64,000 nucleotides of DNA from Mrakia gelida (lineage: Eukaryota > Basidiomycota > Tremellomycetes > Cystofilobasidiales > Mrakiaceae): contig BRON01000002.1 of the NCBI GenBank assembly GCA_024345305.1, forward strand, positions 2,790,001 through 2,854,000. The letters run 5' to 3'. Within the stretch, counting starts at the first letter, position 1; each line of letters starts with the position of its first letter. The position numbers and the translations under genes are program-made. This document shows positions 26,292 through 37,964 of the stretch, one piece after another. The notes beneath the pieces are model-generated. The model was not told where the DNA came from. It saw only the letters and a program-made list of their open reading frames with translations, and ran no database searches.

Positions 26292-29018
26292 CTAGCCGTC
26301 TATCACCCGGACGTTCCCTCCCATGACCGCTGCTAGTTCGAAGGCGACGACTGGAGGAACGAACGAAGCGAAAGGGTCAGTTCGAGGACAAGCCAGAGGG
26401 AGAGGGAGAGAAGCGACGAACCTAGCAGGACTTGACCGATGAGGTCGATGAGGGAGGAGTGGATGGGGAGGGTGTAGGAGCTGCGACGAAAGGAAACAGG
26501 ACAAAGGAGGGTGAGTTTCGAGAAGGAAGAAAGGGAGGGAGGGGGAGAAGAGACGAACTCAGGATCCAGATTCCGCGACCAGAAGAAGAGCGTTAACCGA
26601 TCTGCTATCCAGATCGAGAGGAACACCTACCAGCCGATCGAAAAACAAGTCAGCACGCAAAGCGAAAGCGAAAGCGAGAGGGACAAGACTCACCGTCAAC
26701 GCGAACACCAACACGAAACTGACGACCAACTGCCACTCCCCAACCCTCATCCAGCCAGCCACGCCCACGAAGAGAAGAAAGAAGATCTGCACGGGGAGAG
26801 CGATGACGAAGAGAGCTACGGCGATAGCTCTCGGGGCAGCGACGTCTTCTGGTGGGTCTTCGGAGGGGTGGTGGATGAAGTGAGGGGAGTGAGGACCTGG
26901 GGAGGAGTAGCCTGAGCCTGGGATTCCTGGCAGAGGGGAAGGAGGGTGGGCTTGGTGAAGGATGGTAGAGAGACGGGAGGCGTGGATGGATCCGACGGCG
27001 CCGGAGAGACCTGAGACGCGGCGACGACGAAAGCAAAAGAAAAGGAGAGCTCGAGACGCGCGCGAAGGGGAGAGGAAGAGAAACGAGAAGCTCGACGAAC
27101 CGGTCATCGCGACAGCCAAGATCGCATACCCCTCGTACCTCCCTACACACCTCTCCAGCACCATCCCCGTCGCACTACTGATCGTCACGGCTGCCAGTAG
27201 AGGCGTCCACCCGTCCCTGACGAGACCTTTGACGTGCTCGTTCCGTAGCGTCGTCCACGCGAAGGCACCTCCTGCGAGGATGAGAAGAGGGAGGAAGAAG
27301 AAGGGGACTGGAGTGGCGATGTAGGGGAGGAGGAGGGTTCCGACGATACCGAGGATGAAGAGAGTGACGAGGTCGGAGAGGCAGGCGGCGATAGGAGTGG
27401 AGATGTTGTCTGTTCGACGCGAAACGACGCGGATGAAGAAGAGGTCAGAACTCGACTCGTCGACGCGACCCTCGACTTCCAACTCCAGCAAGACGAGAAA
27501 TGAAGGAGAGAAGGGATCAGGACTCACCTGGATTTATCCTCAGCCTTCTACACAGCACGACCAGCGCGCTAATGAAACTCCCCAAGATCCCTCCACTCAA
27601 ACTCGTCGCGAGCATCCCCGTCACGAGAATGAACAAGAAGAACACCCCTGGCGGAGGCGTGAATCCTTCCTTGAAGGTATCTATGTATCCAGCGTCGGGG
27701 TCGTCTCCTCGTTCGAAGAACATTCCAGCGGCGATGGCGAGGTTCCGGGAGGAAGGATGGATGGGAGAGGTGGAGTTGAGTCTATGCAGGGTGGAGTTGT
27801 AGTAGATGGAGGAAGGATCGTCGGAGATTCGATGGGGCATGGTGAGACCGAGAAGGAAGGAGAGGCTGAAGACGAAAGAGGGCACGGGTCAGTAGAGAGA
27901 AAGAGGAGACGCGACGAAGGAAAGGAGGGAGGAACGAGAGCTCACATCGCTGCGAGGAAGGAGACTGCGAGAGCCTGGAGTTGAAGTAGGGAGAGCTGGC
28001 CAAGGATGAGAGACCGACGAGTTGGACGAGAGTCGAGTTCACCGATGTTGGCCTATCAAGATCGCGAAGGAAGAGGAGAGGAAAGGTGAGCTCTGTCTCC
28101 AGAGGGCTGAACGACGGTCGCGACTGAAAGGAAAGGTCACGACGAGGGAAGGAGGAGGAGGAGAAAGAGCTCACGCTTGTGCTGAGACGAGCTCCTAGAC
28201 ACATCTCGAGGTTTCCCTTGAGATTCGCGATCACTAGACGGAAGACGGAAAGAATTCGAGAGTCAGGGAGGGCGGAGGTCCGGGCAGAGAGGGAGGAGGG
28301 ATGTACTCGGGACGAGGATGAAGAGCTCGTCGACACGCTCAAAGACCCGCCAGTGCGAAAGATGTTCCAGCAGCTCCCCAGTGAAGACCAGGCCCTGTAG
28401 AAGTAGAGTTGAGTCAGCCTACGTACCGAGAAGGTCTAGAAAGTGTTGTAGACTCACGAGCAGAGTGAGCATAAGAGTGGGAGTGGTCTAAAGGAGGGGA
28501 AGGAAGGAGGAGGTCAGCTCGATGCTCGCCGACGAAACCCGAGCTTCGTTGTTGTTGCTCACCTCGTACATCATCTCTCTGATCTCAGCCCAAGCTGCTT
28601 TGGTAGGTCTCGTTACCCCGAACAGGCCTGGCGCTCCTCCTCCTATGGAAGCCTCTCCTCTCGCTCTCCTTTGAGAGAGAGTGTCGAGTTGAGCGCGACC
28701 GTCCAATCGTCCGCCAAGGTCCTCCATCTCGTAGAGCAGACCGTTCCCTTCAGTCTCATCCTCTCCAGCTTCGTAATCTCCATAGTCGTCTTCCGGTCTA
28801 CGTCGATTCTTGGGTTTCGTATTTGGAGGAGGAGTGGAAGAGTCGGTAGGAGGGTAAGAGGGGGGAGGGAAAGGGTGACCGTCGGATTCCTCCTCCTCCT
28901 CTTCCTCGTCGTCGTCCTCAGGCTGAGTGGAAGGGTTCGGTCGAGTTGGGCGGGATTGACGTCTGGTAGAGAAGGGGGGAGGTCCGTCTTCGTTGTGAAA
29001 TTTGATGATCGGAGACAT
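26292..29018 (-). CDS. SLC41/MgtE-like divalent cation transporter
   Basis: Polytopic membrane protein of the SLC41 family (eukaryotic relatives of bacterial MgtE), which move Mg2+ or similar ions. The family pattern appears twice. Repeat 1: TTPTLMLTLLGLVFTGELL, ANLKGNLEMCLGARLSTSA, then LSLLQLQALAVSFLAA. Repeat 2: PPGVFFLFILVTGMLATSLS, DNISTPIAACLSDLVTL, then GSIHASRLSTILH. The first 150 residues are acidic and cytosolic-looking (runs of Asp/Glu). Eleven exons: 28563-29018, 28458-28487, 28307-28394, 28175-28233, 27946-28052, 27528-27865, 27101-27409, 26694-27010, 26559-26626, 26422-26480 and 26292-26350; 629 aa. The start lies 164 bp from a divergent gene. Substrate and membrane are not determinable here. 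Confidence 0.91.
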
Positions 29019-29182
29019 GACCGTTGAAGGAGAAGAAGGAAGAGAAGGAGGGGAGGAAAGCACGAGCTCGCCTCGGGCCCTCCAAGGGTTTCGGAGAAGT
29101 TCACTTAGACTTTTCATCCTCACAGCCATCATCGTCAACAAACTTCTCAAACAGATTCATCGCACTCTTCTCTTCTACGCCT

Positions 29183-30377
29183 ATGACCTCTCACGCTTCC
29201 ACGATTCTTCCTTCAAGAGAGCGAGCTCCTTTCCCTCTCGATCTCGTCTTCCTCGTCAAGCGATTCGTTCACTCGGATCCTCAGACCCACCTCGCCCTCG
29301 CTGGAGTCTCAAAGAACATTAGACAGAACGTGAGCTCGCCTCCTATACCCTCTCCATATACGAGACTTGAAGCTGACCTTGTTTCCTCTTCAGCTTTACG
29401 CTTCAGACGAGAGCTGGAAGGAAGTCTGCATGGCGTCTGGGTACGGTCGAACGAAAACGAGCTCTCACTTCCCTTCTCTCGATCAAGAGAGAACCTGGAA
29501 GCAAGTAGCTATCGAAGTCGCGAAGGATAAGAGGGTCGATGGTCTTCTTTCTCGAGCTGCGACGAAGGATTGGGAGGACTACTCGGAGGACTTCAAGGGT
29601 AAGGGGAAGGGCGGGGTCAAGTCGTGAGCTCGACGTTCACTCGCTCACTCCCTCCTCCTCCTCTTGCTCTCCTTCCCCAGACATGATCCGAGACTTCAAA
29701 GCCACCGATCGAGTCTTCTCTGTCAGGGAGCTCAAGAAGGAGAAGCCCAAACTCGCTACCTCTCCGAACTTGACGCTCTTCGACGTTCCCTGGCTCGTCG
29801 GTCTCGACGAGCTCGAGTTGAGGTACACCGAGGGCAAGGGGAGAGAGATCTTCCTCGACCATCCCGCTGCCTTCCAATCTGTGAGAGCCTCCGTATCCTC
29901 TCTCCTTCCTTTGGGAAGCAGCCTGTCCTGATTTGTCGTCGTGTCTTTCCCTTCAGCTCGCCGTCTTGCCTGCCGTCTCCGTCAGTCACCCTTCTCTCCT
30001 TCTTCCCTCTTTTCTCTGCTCCCCGAATATGACTCGAGGACTTTCTTTTTACTCACAGGAACTCATCCTCAGCGTCAACAGAGGAGGTCCCTCCGCGACC
30101 GCGAAGAACGCAGACGGAGTGACCTGTGGAGATTGCGCTGTCGCTCTTCAGATCGCCTGTTCTAGGATCAGCTCTTCGAGCAGACAGATCCTCGAGGAAA
30201 ACACGTCAGTACAACCTCTCGTCTTTGACGCTACGTCGGAGGTCGGAGAGGTCGGAGGCTAACTCGTTCTCCCTGTTTCGTTGTCGTCGTCGCGTCGTCC
30301 GACGAGCCAGGTCGTACGTCGAAGTCTGGGTCGATGATCGAGTCCCCAACAAGCTTCATCTCCACCTCGACTCATGA
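29183..30377 (+). CDS. Uncharacterised protein, possibly with an F-box-like N-terminus
   Basis: Not recognised. Six exons join in phase: 29183-29329, 29394-29598, 29681-29880, 29957-29980 (24 nt), 30059-30204 and 30311-30377, giving 262 aa. Near residues 15-49 the sequence PFPLDLVFLVKRFVHSDPQT and then LALAGVSK resembles an F-box helix pattern, but weakly. Two segments look folded: DESWKEVCMASGYGR and FDVPWLVGLDELELRY. A CGDC pair sits near residue 215, and the end is VEVWVDDRVPNKLHLHLDS. No signal peptide or membrane segment. It shares a 164-bp divergent promoter with the SLC41-like gene. If F-box-like, it would be related only in broad type to the cluster at 33.7-40.6 kb. Confidence 0.78.
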
Positions 30378-30553
30378 AACACCTCGCACCCCCATCTTCC
30401 TAGCTCGATCTCGTTGTACCTCACGACTATGAACGTCTGCTTTCGCTTCCTCTCCTCTTCGACGCGTCTCGCTCTCGCTCTCTCCCCTCCTCACTCAAAC
30501 CGAAACAACACTAACCATGCAAGAAAGCACCACTCCTACCTATGTCTCCCAAT

Positions 30554-31621
30554 CTAAGCATCCAACCTAATCCTCTCCAACCTCCCATTCACGATACTCC
30601 TCTTCCAATCCTTCGCTCGAAACCCAAAGCTCGGACTGATCCCTCCGTTGATGCACTCGTTCTCGTACCACTCTCGCAACCACTTTTGGTCCTGAGTGAG
30701 GTGAGCGTCCATGGTTTGGTAGGCGAGCTTGATTTCCTCCCAGCCGCGGATACCACCACCTGATTCGGCGGCGTCGTGACTGGAGGAGCGGAGGGAAGAG
30801 AGACGACGCGACGGAGGAGGCGAGAGAAGCGGATCGGAGTGAGCTCGTTCGTTTTTCGTCAAGCGACGGTTGAGAGAGAGAGTAGGGTTCGGCACTCACC
30901 CCTTTCCTTCGACGCACTGAAAGTGACGAGTTTCAGCGACTCGTCCGACGAGCTCGATCTTGTGAGTCCAGCGGTCGATCCAGTCGTACCTGAACCAAAC
31001 AGGAACCAGGGCGTGCGAGAGCAAAAAGTGAGCTCGTGCGCTCCCGAAGGACACTTAGAAACACAGAGACCTCTGAGAGGGTACTCACTCGTAGGTGCTG
31101 GAATCGAATGCGAAAAACGAGACAAAGTAACGCGAGACGAGAAGAAGGGAAGCGAGAGAAAGGTCAGCTCTCGTCAACTCTCGTCTCGCTCCCTTCTTCG
31201 TTGTACTCCCGTCCTCCCTCAACTCAACTCACATCTCCACCCCCTTCCCAAACCACTTCCCCACCCCACCCTCCCCCAGCACCTCCCCAACCTTGATCCC
31301 ATGACTATCCCTCTCCTCCCTCGGCCCTCCAGGACTAGCCCCAATGCTCCTCGCGTACCCTTCGTCGTACTTCGCAAATCCTTCCATCCTGTGATCCTCT
31401 ATGATCAGCAGCGGCCTCGAGGGGAGGTAGGGTTTTCCTGGTGTGGGAGCGTTGGATTGGAAGGTGATTCGCCAGAGGTGTTGGTTCTTCCAGCCGAAGG
31501 AACGTTGAAGGGCGAGGTGGAAGGATTCGAAGGTGCTGTGGTAAGGGACGGAGAGAGTGCGGAAGATGAGAGGGGAGGTGGAGCCGAGGAGGGTTATGTG
31601 GAGGAGGAAGTTTTCGGGCAT
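30554..31621 (-). CDS. pRiA4b ORF-3-like protein
   Basis: Resembles the plasmid pRiA4b ORF-3 family (PF07929 type), best known from bacteria and archaea and of unknown molecular role. The hallmark is the central TYEYDWIDRWTHKIELVGR, close to the family's YEYDFGDxWxH core, with an N-terminal LSVPYHSTFESFHLALQRSFGW strand-helix unit. A C-terminal part follows (GGIRGWEEIKLAYQ, LREWYENEC). Four exons: 31233-31621, 31089-31097 (9 nt), 30900-30989 and 30554-30779; 237 aa. The 9-nt exon supplies residues of the hallmark motif, so it must be real. Introns and base use match the neighbours, so if the gene was acquired from bacteria this was long ago. Family call is from motif memory. Confidence 0.85.
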
Positions 31622-31900
31622 GGTGAGAAGGGAGGCTGGGTGGTGGTTGAAAGGGAAAGAGGAGGGAAGTGAAAGTCAAGGAGGAGGAGCGAAGATCAGG
31701 CACGAAATGCGTTCCTGATTGAAAGCCTCCTTTTTGGGGGGTGAAGCGAGCTGTGCAGTTGCCTTGAGGGTAAGGTAGGGATAATGAGCTCTTCTTCTTT
31801 CGAAAACGAAGGAGAGGAGGGAGGATACAAAGAACAGGTCGTCTTATCGTAAAACAAAACAGACGCGTCGCCGAGCTTGCTCGTCGGTCGTCGTGGTCGA

Positions 31901-33556
31901 TCAACAGAACTTGTCGCTGGAGGAGAGAGAGACGGGATAAAGCGGGGAGTCAGCATCTCGTGACGGGAGTTGTGAACGGGAGTAGAGAAGAAGGAGAGAG
32001 GGAGGAAGAAGTACAAACCTCTTCAGCTTCGTCCTTCGATCCAGCAACGCCTCGGAGAGACGACCTTCCTCCCTCGCTTTCTTGAGCTGATAACCGAGGA
32101 AGCAGAAGGAACGAAGAGAGAGTCAGCAGTCGTGTCCATCGCACACACACACTCTCCATCACTCGATATTCGAGCCTCGTCAAGCTGCATCACCGAAACA
32201 GCGACAAGAAACGAAACGTGGACGTACCTCCCTCTTCGACTCAGCACTAACGACCAGCTTTCCTCCTCCGTACGTATGCCTCAGCTTCGTAAGCGCAACC
32301 TCATCCAGCTCCTCCTCCATAACCCGCTTCCCTTTGCCCTTCGCACCTCCCTCCTCCGCCTCGATTCGAGCCTTCTCTCGGAAACCTGCTTGGACCTTGC
32401 AGCGGAAAGATTCAGCGAAGCCGATGGTTGGAGAGTCGCCTCGAAGGGTGAAGGATCCGGTGGCGGTTTCGGAGATGGAGAGGAAGGTTCCGTGGCTGAA
32501 GAAGGGAAGGGCGTGATGGAAGGGAGCGAGTGAGACGCGTCGGTGGGTGGTGGCGAGGAGAGAACGGCGATGCGAAGGAGGAAGGGATGTAACAGCGAGG
32601 TCAGTGAAGTGGGGACTACATACGCGAGATGGATGAGAGCGAGGCTCTGCGAAAAAGTGGACTACGTACGTTGTCTCGAGGGCGAGAAGGTTGGATTCGA
32701 GGATGTGAGGCGTGAAGCTCTCGAGCTGACCTCGACTCTCCGAGATCGCAGAGACCTGGTACGAGCAACAACCCAAACCGAGAGTCGTCAGCTGAAGCCT
32801 TCTATGCAGCGAGTCAAGCGGGAAAGGCGACTTACCACTCCGAAACGATCACAACCCAAGAACATCCCTGAAGCCGTCCTCAAGTTGATGACCGTCGCTC
32901 CCGAGAGCTTGGAGACGACCCAGACCGAGTCGATCCCTTGGGGTTCGTAGGAGAGAGCTGGAGGGAAGGATGAGCTGGAATCGGATTGCTGGGAAGGGGA
33001 GGGCGGAGGAAGAGCGACGGGGATGACTCGAGATCGGATGGTGTCGTACTGGAGGGAGGGAAGGAGGAGAAGGTGAGGTGAGCTTCATCTCACGAGGGGG
33101 ACTGATACGAGCGACGAAACTGAGCTCACTGAGATGCAAGACGGAGGATCCGTAGGAGCCCATATGAAGGTGGGACCTGTGACCTCGGTGGGATCCTCAG
33201 GAAAGACCCAAGCTGGAACGAGAACGAGACGAAGGAGGGAAGGAGAGGTCTCGGTCAGCTCCCTCGTTTGGCCATTCTCCTCTCACGAGTCCGCACCAGC
33301 GACGACAACATATAGAAGAAGAAGAATCACCTCCTGGGTCTGCCAACTCTGCTCTCTTCTTGCTCTTGTGCTTTGAGCTGGATGATCCTCCTTCGTCGTC
33401 GTCTGAACCTCCGGTTTCGCGAGCTCGCTTGTGCTTCTTGACCTTCTTGTCCCCCTTGAAAGACAGCTTCATGCTTTTGCCCTGAGAAAAGAAGAGGAAG
33501 ACGGAGGTCAGCTCAAGTCTGATGAGCACACGAGATGAGGAAGAACGTACGCTCAT
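31901..33556 (-). CDS. FRG1: FRG1-like actin-bundling / RNA-associated protein
   Basis: FRG1-family protein, linked in animals to nucleolus, RNA processing and actin bundling. It begins MSGKSMKLSFKGDKKVKKHK, a basic N-terminus like that of FRG1, followed by WVFPEDPTEVTGPTFIW and a fascin-like beta-trefoil (SGMFLGCDRFGVVSAISE; HGTFLSISETATGSF). The end, LLDRRTKLKSDKFC, matches the conserved C-terminus. Exons: 33551-33556 (6-nt coding part, Met-Ser), 33331-33481, 33130-33212, 32836-33048, 32670-32755, 32228-32495, 32019-32086 and 31901-31916; 296 aa. Starting instead at the second Met (33472) would drop four residues. The protein is slightly longer than animal FRG1 because of an Ala/Lys/Glu-rich loop after residue 210. 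Confidence 0.88.
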
Positions 33557-33711
33557 ATCGAGAAAGAAGATTGGGGAGAGGATGAGAGGTGAAGGAGGAA
33601 GGAGGAGCGTCGACGAGCTGACCTCTCTTTCGCCGTCGACTGCATCTTCCTTTCCTCCTTCTTTTCCAAACCCCATCTTCAAGCCTCATTATCTCTACAG
33701 CGAACTCTTTC
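33557..33711. promoter_or_regulatory. Divergent promoter FRG1 / F-box A1
   Basis: 155 bp between divergent start codons; both genes have very short first coding exons here (6 and 12 nt). Confidence 0.5.
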
Positions 33712-34931
33712 ATGTCTTCTCTCGTGAGCGTCGTCTTTATTTTTCCTGCTGAGGGCTCAGAGGGAGCTCGAGAAACGCTCGAAGCTGACGACCATCCTTC
33801 CTCCCTTGCTCCCTCCAGCTCATCTCTCATCCTCCTCGGACCCTTCCCTGGGAGATGCTTCAGCACATCTTCTCCCATTGCGATCGATCTACCCTCGTCT
33901 CCGTCTGCCTCGTCTCCTTCCTTTGCTGGGAGCTCGCGGGCCCCATCCTCTACGAAACAGTGGAGATCAACAACCTCGACGCTCTCCTCTCCCTCTTCTT
34001 CATCGTGAGCTTCCTCTCTCCTCCTCTCTTCTCTCCTTCTCGTCGAGTCTGACCCTTCCCTCTCCTCCCACCCACCGTTCCACAGGAATACACTATCTCT
34101 TCCTATCGTCTTAATCCCTCAAGACCTCTCCTCACTCGGATCAAGACGCTCTCGCTCGAGATCCAAAGCTCGAAGCAGACGAAGCAACCGTTCTTCGACC
34201 TTCCCAAGGACCTGGAGGAGGACGAGGAGGACGACTACCAACCCATCGAGATGGACAATCCTTCCCTCGTTCTCCTCGTCCCTCACCGACTCCTCTCCTC
34301 CTTCCACAACCACGATGTCCCTCCCATCCCCCACGTCGTCCTCCCGAACTGGGTTCCACAATCGCTCGCCCTTCAGAACTTCCTCCCGACTCAGGTTCTC
34401 CCCTTCTTGAATCCCTCTACCCTCACGATCAAGGACTCTCGCGATCACCTCTTCCAGGGGTCGCTCTGGATCAGCAACGACGAACAAAGAGGAGGGGAGT
34501 GGGTCTGCACCGGCAGCTCCTACTCTCCCTCCTTCCTTCTCAACGACTGGACGAACCTCGAACGGATCGTCCTCGTAGGACTGAGCGTTCGGTACTCCTA
34601 CGTCGATGTCTTCGACGAGTATCATCACAAGGAGGACCTGCCGGTGATCTGGGCGACGAGGAAGATCGGGAAGAGACCGTTCGAGTTGGTGTTCGATTTC
34701 GCGACGGGTCCTTGGACGTACAAGCAGAGGACGAACAACTTGCCTGGGTGTCGAGCGAAGATCCTTGCGATCATGGAGCTGGGAGGGTTGAAGAAGCACC
34801 TTGTGGAGTTGATGCCGGATTTGAGGGTCGTGGTGAAGGTGAAGGGAGGGGACGAGGAGTTCGCGAAGGGAGACATCGCCAGGGATTTGGAGGAGTGGAT
34901 GAAGCCTTTCATCACAGTCGAGGTCGTTTAG
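33712..34931 (+). CDS. F-box-like protein, type A copy 1
   Basis: Predicted F-box protein, so a possible SCF ubiquitin-ligase substrate adaptor. Exon 1 (33712-33723) encodes only MSSL, exon 2 (33819-34004) the F-box LPWEMLQHIFSHCDRSTLVS with FLCWELAGPILYETVEI, and exon 3 (34086-34931) a 280-residue C-terminal domain; 347 aa. The C-terminal part has RIKTLSLEIQ, LPNWVPQSLALQNFLPTQ and FLLNDWTNLERIV. It ends LVVKVKGGDEEFAKGDIARDLEEWMKPFITVEVV-like sequence (abridged). No leucine-rich repeat or WD motif is visible. It is a clear paralogue of the locus at 36500-37705, with the same three-exon plan and a matching tail, and converges on a type B gene. Confidence 0.84.
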
Positions 34932-35263
34932 CTCTACCATACGTTCTGATTCACGTCTTTTCTTCAACTCGAAACGACTGCGAGGAAAGGCAGCAGAAAC
35001 GCAAGACTCAACGCGATACGAAGTCGCGTCGAACGAACCCGTACTTTCTGGATATCGCTCTTCACTGGGAACCTCTTCAGCGCAGAGATACGATTGGTGT
35101 GATCAGACTGAATGATGCCAGTTGGTTCCACCGTCTGGTGTTTATGATCCCCTTCTTTGAGGACGAGAAGTCGCGAGCGCCGAGTCTGCTTTTCGACGCG
35201 TCGTCCCTCGTTCGTTCTCGTAGCCTCGACGAAGCAAAACGACCACATCACATCTGCATCAAC
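34932..35263. other. Intergenic, convergent 3' ends of A1 and B1
   Basis: 330 bp; contains the palindrome TTCGACGCGTCG near 35194. No gene seen. Confidence 0.5.
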
Positions 35264-36304
35264 CTAAGCCAGCCCTTCGAACCTCCTCTCCTCCCCTTCC
35301 TCCGAGACGAAAACGAACAAAGGTAGAAGTCTCTTCTCCAACGACGACAATCCTCGAGCGACTCTCTTCCTCACGTCCTCCTTGAACTTCTCCTCCATTT
35401 CGTTGGCGTACTCTCCACTGATCCTAAACTCAATCCTTCCCACATCCTCCAGGAATCTCTCGCCCTTCTCCAATTTTGGTTCGAGGAAGAGCGTGAAGGC
35501 GGAATCGTCGTTGGGGCCCAGCCAGCGAACAGCGACTTCGACGACGAGGGTTTTGAAGGACAGTTCCGAGCAAGAGGGCTTTACGGAACCGTCGAAACGC
35601 TTGTCGTACCAGAGGCAGCCACGGAAGACTATCCTCTCGAGGTTCTTCCACGGTTCAGCATGGATTCCGAGGCGCTCAGTGAGGGGGAGGTCAGAGCCGG
35701 CGAAGGGAAACCGGTCGACCATCGCTCGGTAGGACACGACGAGATTGGTGACGGGGATAGAAGATAGTATGAGATGGAGGGGAGTGCAGGTGGGACTGTA
35801 GAGTTGGGCGGATTCGAAGAAGAGGGTGAAGCAGTGAGGGAGGTTGAGGGGGGCGACTTGGAACGCTGGGTGAGAAGAGAGCGAAGAGAGGATTTTGCTA
35901 GGTCAAGGAGCTGGAGAACTCTTGCAGATCCAGCGCGATGGCCGATAAGATGTACTGAACTGACCTTCCCATCGACCCATCTCCCAGTGATCTCCTCCTC
36001 CGAGCCTGAGCTCTCGAACAAACGATCCGACCCCGAGTCCCCTCCCCGTCTTCTTTCCCTTCGCGAAAAGACCCCCAGCACCGAACAACCTCTTCCAGTG
36101 GATGAGGAGCGTCGACCTCTTCTCCATTCCAGTAAGATCGACGACTCGATAGAGGAGAGGAAGTCCCAGGTCGAGGAGAAGGGAGCAGGTCCGAAGGACG
36201 GCCGCTCGTTGGGGAGAACGAGGAGTGTCGAGGAGGACGAGTTTGAGGATCTCGAGGAGGACGTCCGAGGGGAGGGAAGTGAGGGTTCGTCGAGGGATGG
36301 CCAT
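35264..36304 (-). CDS. F-box-like protein, type B copy 1
   Basis: Predicted F-box protein of 313 aa. Exon 1 (35965-36304) has LTSLPSDVLLEILKLVLLD, then RAAVLRTCSLLLDLGLPLLY, FGAGGLFAKG and FVRELRLGGG. Exon 2 (35264-35865) has APLNLPHCFTLFFESAQLY, WKNLERIVFRGCLWYDKRF and VGRIEFRISGEYANEMEEKF. It is a paralogue of the gene at 39494-40555: both share the F-box, the LFGxGGLFA and RELRLGGG blocks, the placement of an intron just after that block, and a C-terminal VEFRxxGE segment. Type B differs from type A outside the F-box. The start at 36304 lies 195 bp from the divergent A2 start. Confidence 0.82.
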
Positions 36305-36499
36305 GATGCGAGCTTGGAGTAGAGTAAAAGAGGAGAAAGAGAGGAGAGAGAAAGGGAAGGGACGGAGGAGATGGACGTCGAGCTCAAACTCGCGAGTTCG
36401 TCAAGCTCACCTTCTTCTCCTCAAGCGGCTTCCTTCTCTTCTCGCAGTACGTCTCGAATCTCTTCAAAACCCTTTCCCTGGTCCTCTCCAGAGTCTACT
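36305..36499. promoter_or_regulatory. Divergent promoter F-box B1 / A2
   Basis: 195 bp between divergent F-box genes; no clear core element. Confidence 0.45.
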
Positions 36500-37705
36500 A
36501 TGTCCACCAACGTGAGTCCGACTCCTTTTCCTTTCGTCCTGCAGTCGTATGAGCAGATCCTATCGAGCTCACCTTTCTCCCTCCTCCTCCTCTGTTCCGC
36601 CCTTCCAGACCTCCTCTCGCATCCTCCGCTCCTCTCACTCCAAACGACTTCAAGCCATCCCCTGGGAGACGCTCCTTCACATCTTCTCCTACTGCGATCA
36701 ACCTACCCTCGTCGCCGTATCCCTCGTCTCGTATGCGTGCTGGGAACTCGCAGGACCGATCTTGTACGAGGACGTCTGGATCCTTGACTTGGATGGACTC
36801 GCTTCCCTCTTCTTCATCGTGAGTCCGAGTTCCTTAGTCTTGAGTACTGATCTTTCAGCTGAGAGTGCTGGCAATGAGATGCAGCCGTCATCGACTAGAG
36901 AGGAAGACTTCGAGTTGACATCCTGCTCCTTCCCTCGTCGTCTCAGGATGTCATCCCTTGCTCCCCTCGTCTTCAACAAGCAACCTCCCTCCTCTCCCGA
37001 ATCAAGACTCTCACTCTCCACATCTCGGGATGGATGCAACGCGTCGAACCCTTCTTCTCCGATCCCGAGTTGTGGGAGGAAAAGGACGGGGACAGCGGCC
37101 CTTTCGACTCGACTCACCTCCCTCCCCATCGTCTTCTCGCCTTCACCGACGAACCCCTTCCTCTCCAGCAACTCATCCTCCCCAACTGGTTTTATCGAAC
37201 CGAGAGACTTCAGGACTTTTTCCCTTCGACTGTCTTCCCCTACCTCAACCCCCGCCATCTCATCCATCGCGTCGACCAGCGAAACTCAAGGTTCACCCAC
37301 GTTGGGTGCATGTTCTCGCCGTTCTTCCTCGAGCAGTGGACGAACCTCGAGCAAATCCACACGGAAGGGGAAGATCCGGTCTGCATGTTCGAGGACGAGG
37401 ACGAGGGATTGACTTGAAACCTTCTCATCTCGCTTTGGGCGAGGATCCCGAAGGAAACGAGGAAGGGAATCGTCTACCTCTTTGACTTCACCGCCTCACC
37501 CTTCACCTTCCTCGAAAGGTTGGAGCGTCCCGGGGATCTGGAGGATATTCTTGATCACATGCGAGATATGCGGGAGGTTGCAGGCCTGGTGGATCTGACG
37601 ATGGTGGTGAAGGTGCGAGAAGGGGAGGATGAGAGGATCGCGAAGGATGAGGTCGCGAACCTGGCATCGTGGTTGAAGAAGTTGGTCAGGTTGGAGGTAG
37701 TTTGA
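36500..37705 (+). pseudogene. F-box-like protein, type A copy 2, with in-frame TGA
   Basis: Paralogue of A1 with the same plan: exon 1 36500-36511 (MSTN), exon 2 36609-36818 (F-box LQAIPWETLLHIFSYCDQPT and WELAGPILYEDVWI), exon 3 from 36947. Exon 3 aligns with A1 (SRIKTLTLHIS, LILPNWFYRTERLQDFFPST, FFLEQWTNLEQI) until a TGA at 37415-37417. The same frame then continues 95 codons to 37705 (WARIPKETRKGIVYLFDFTA; VVKVREGEDERIAKDE; ending LVRLEVV), matching the A1 tail FITVEVV. Reading past the stop gives a full-length paralogue, so this looks like one nonsense change in a recent duplicate. I found no GT-AG intron that removes the stop in frame. It could still make a truncated protein, use readthrough, or reflect a sequencing error. 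Confidence 0.78.
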
Positions 37706-37964
37706 AATTATGTCTGATGTGACGCTTGCTATCTCTCAGCGTCCTGTTTCCGAGAACGACTCGTGAGAGAAGGTCTCTACGACGCGTCGAGGCGACTTTG
37801 ATTTGGCAAGGAGAGACGTTCTTACGCTTCCTGTTGTCGATTCGAGACGAATCTGATTTGGTCGTCCGATGAGATAGAGTGGCAGCGAGCCAGGTGGTAG
37901 TACATACAGAGAGCAGAGAAATCGTCCAAGCCGCGTCGTTAAAAAGATCACCTCGTTTCCCTCC

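Noticed and set aside
37370..37445. Intron removing the TGA in F-box A2 (GT at 37379 to AG near 37443)
   Set aside because: Splice phases do not match (phase 0 to phase 2), so the frame would be lost.
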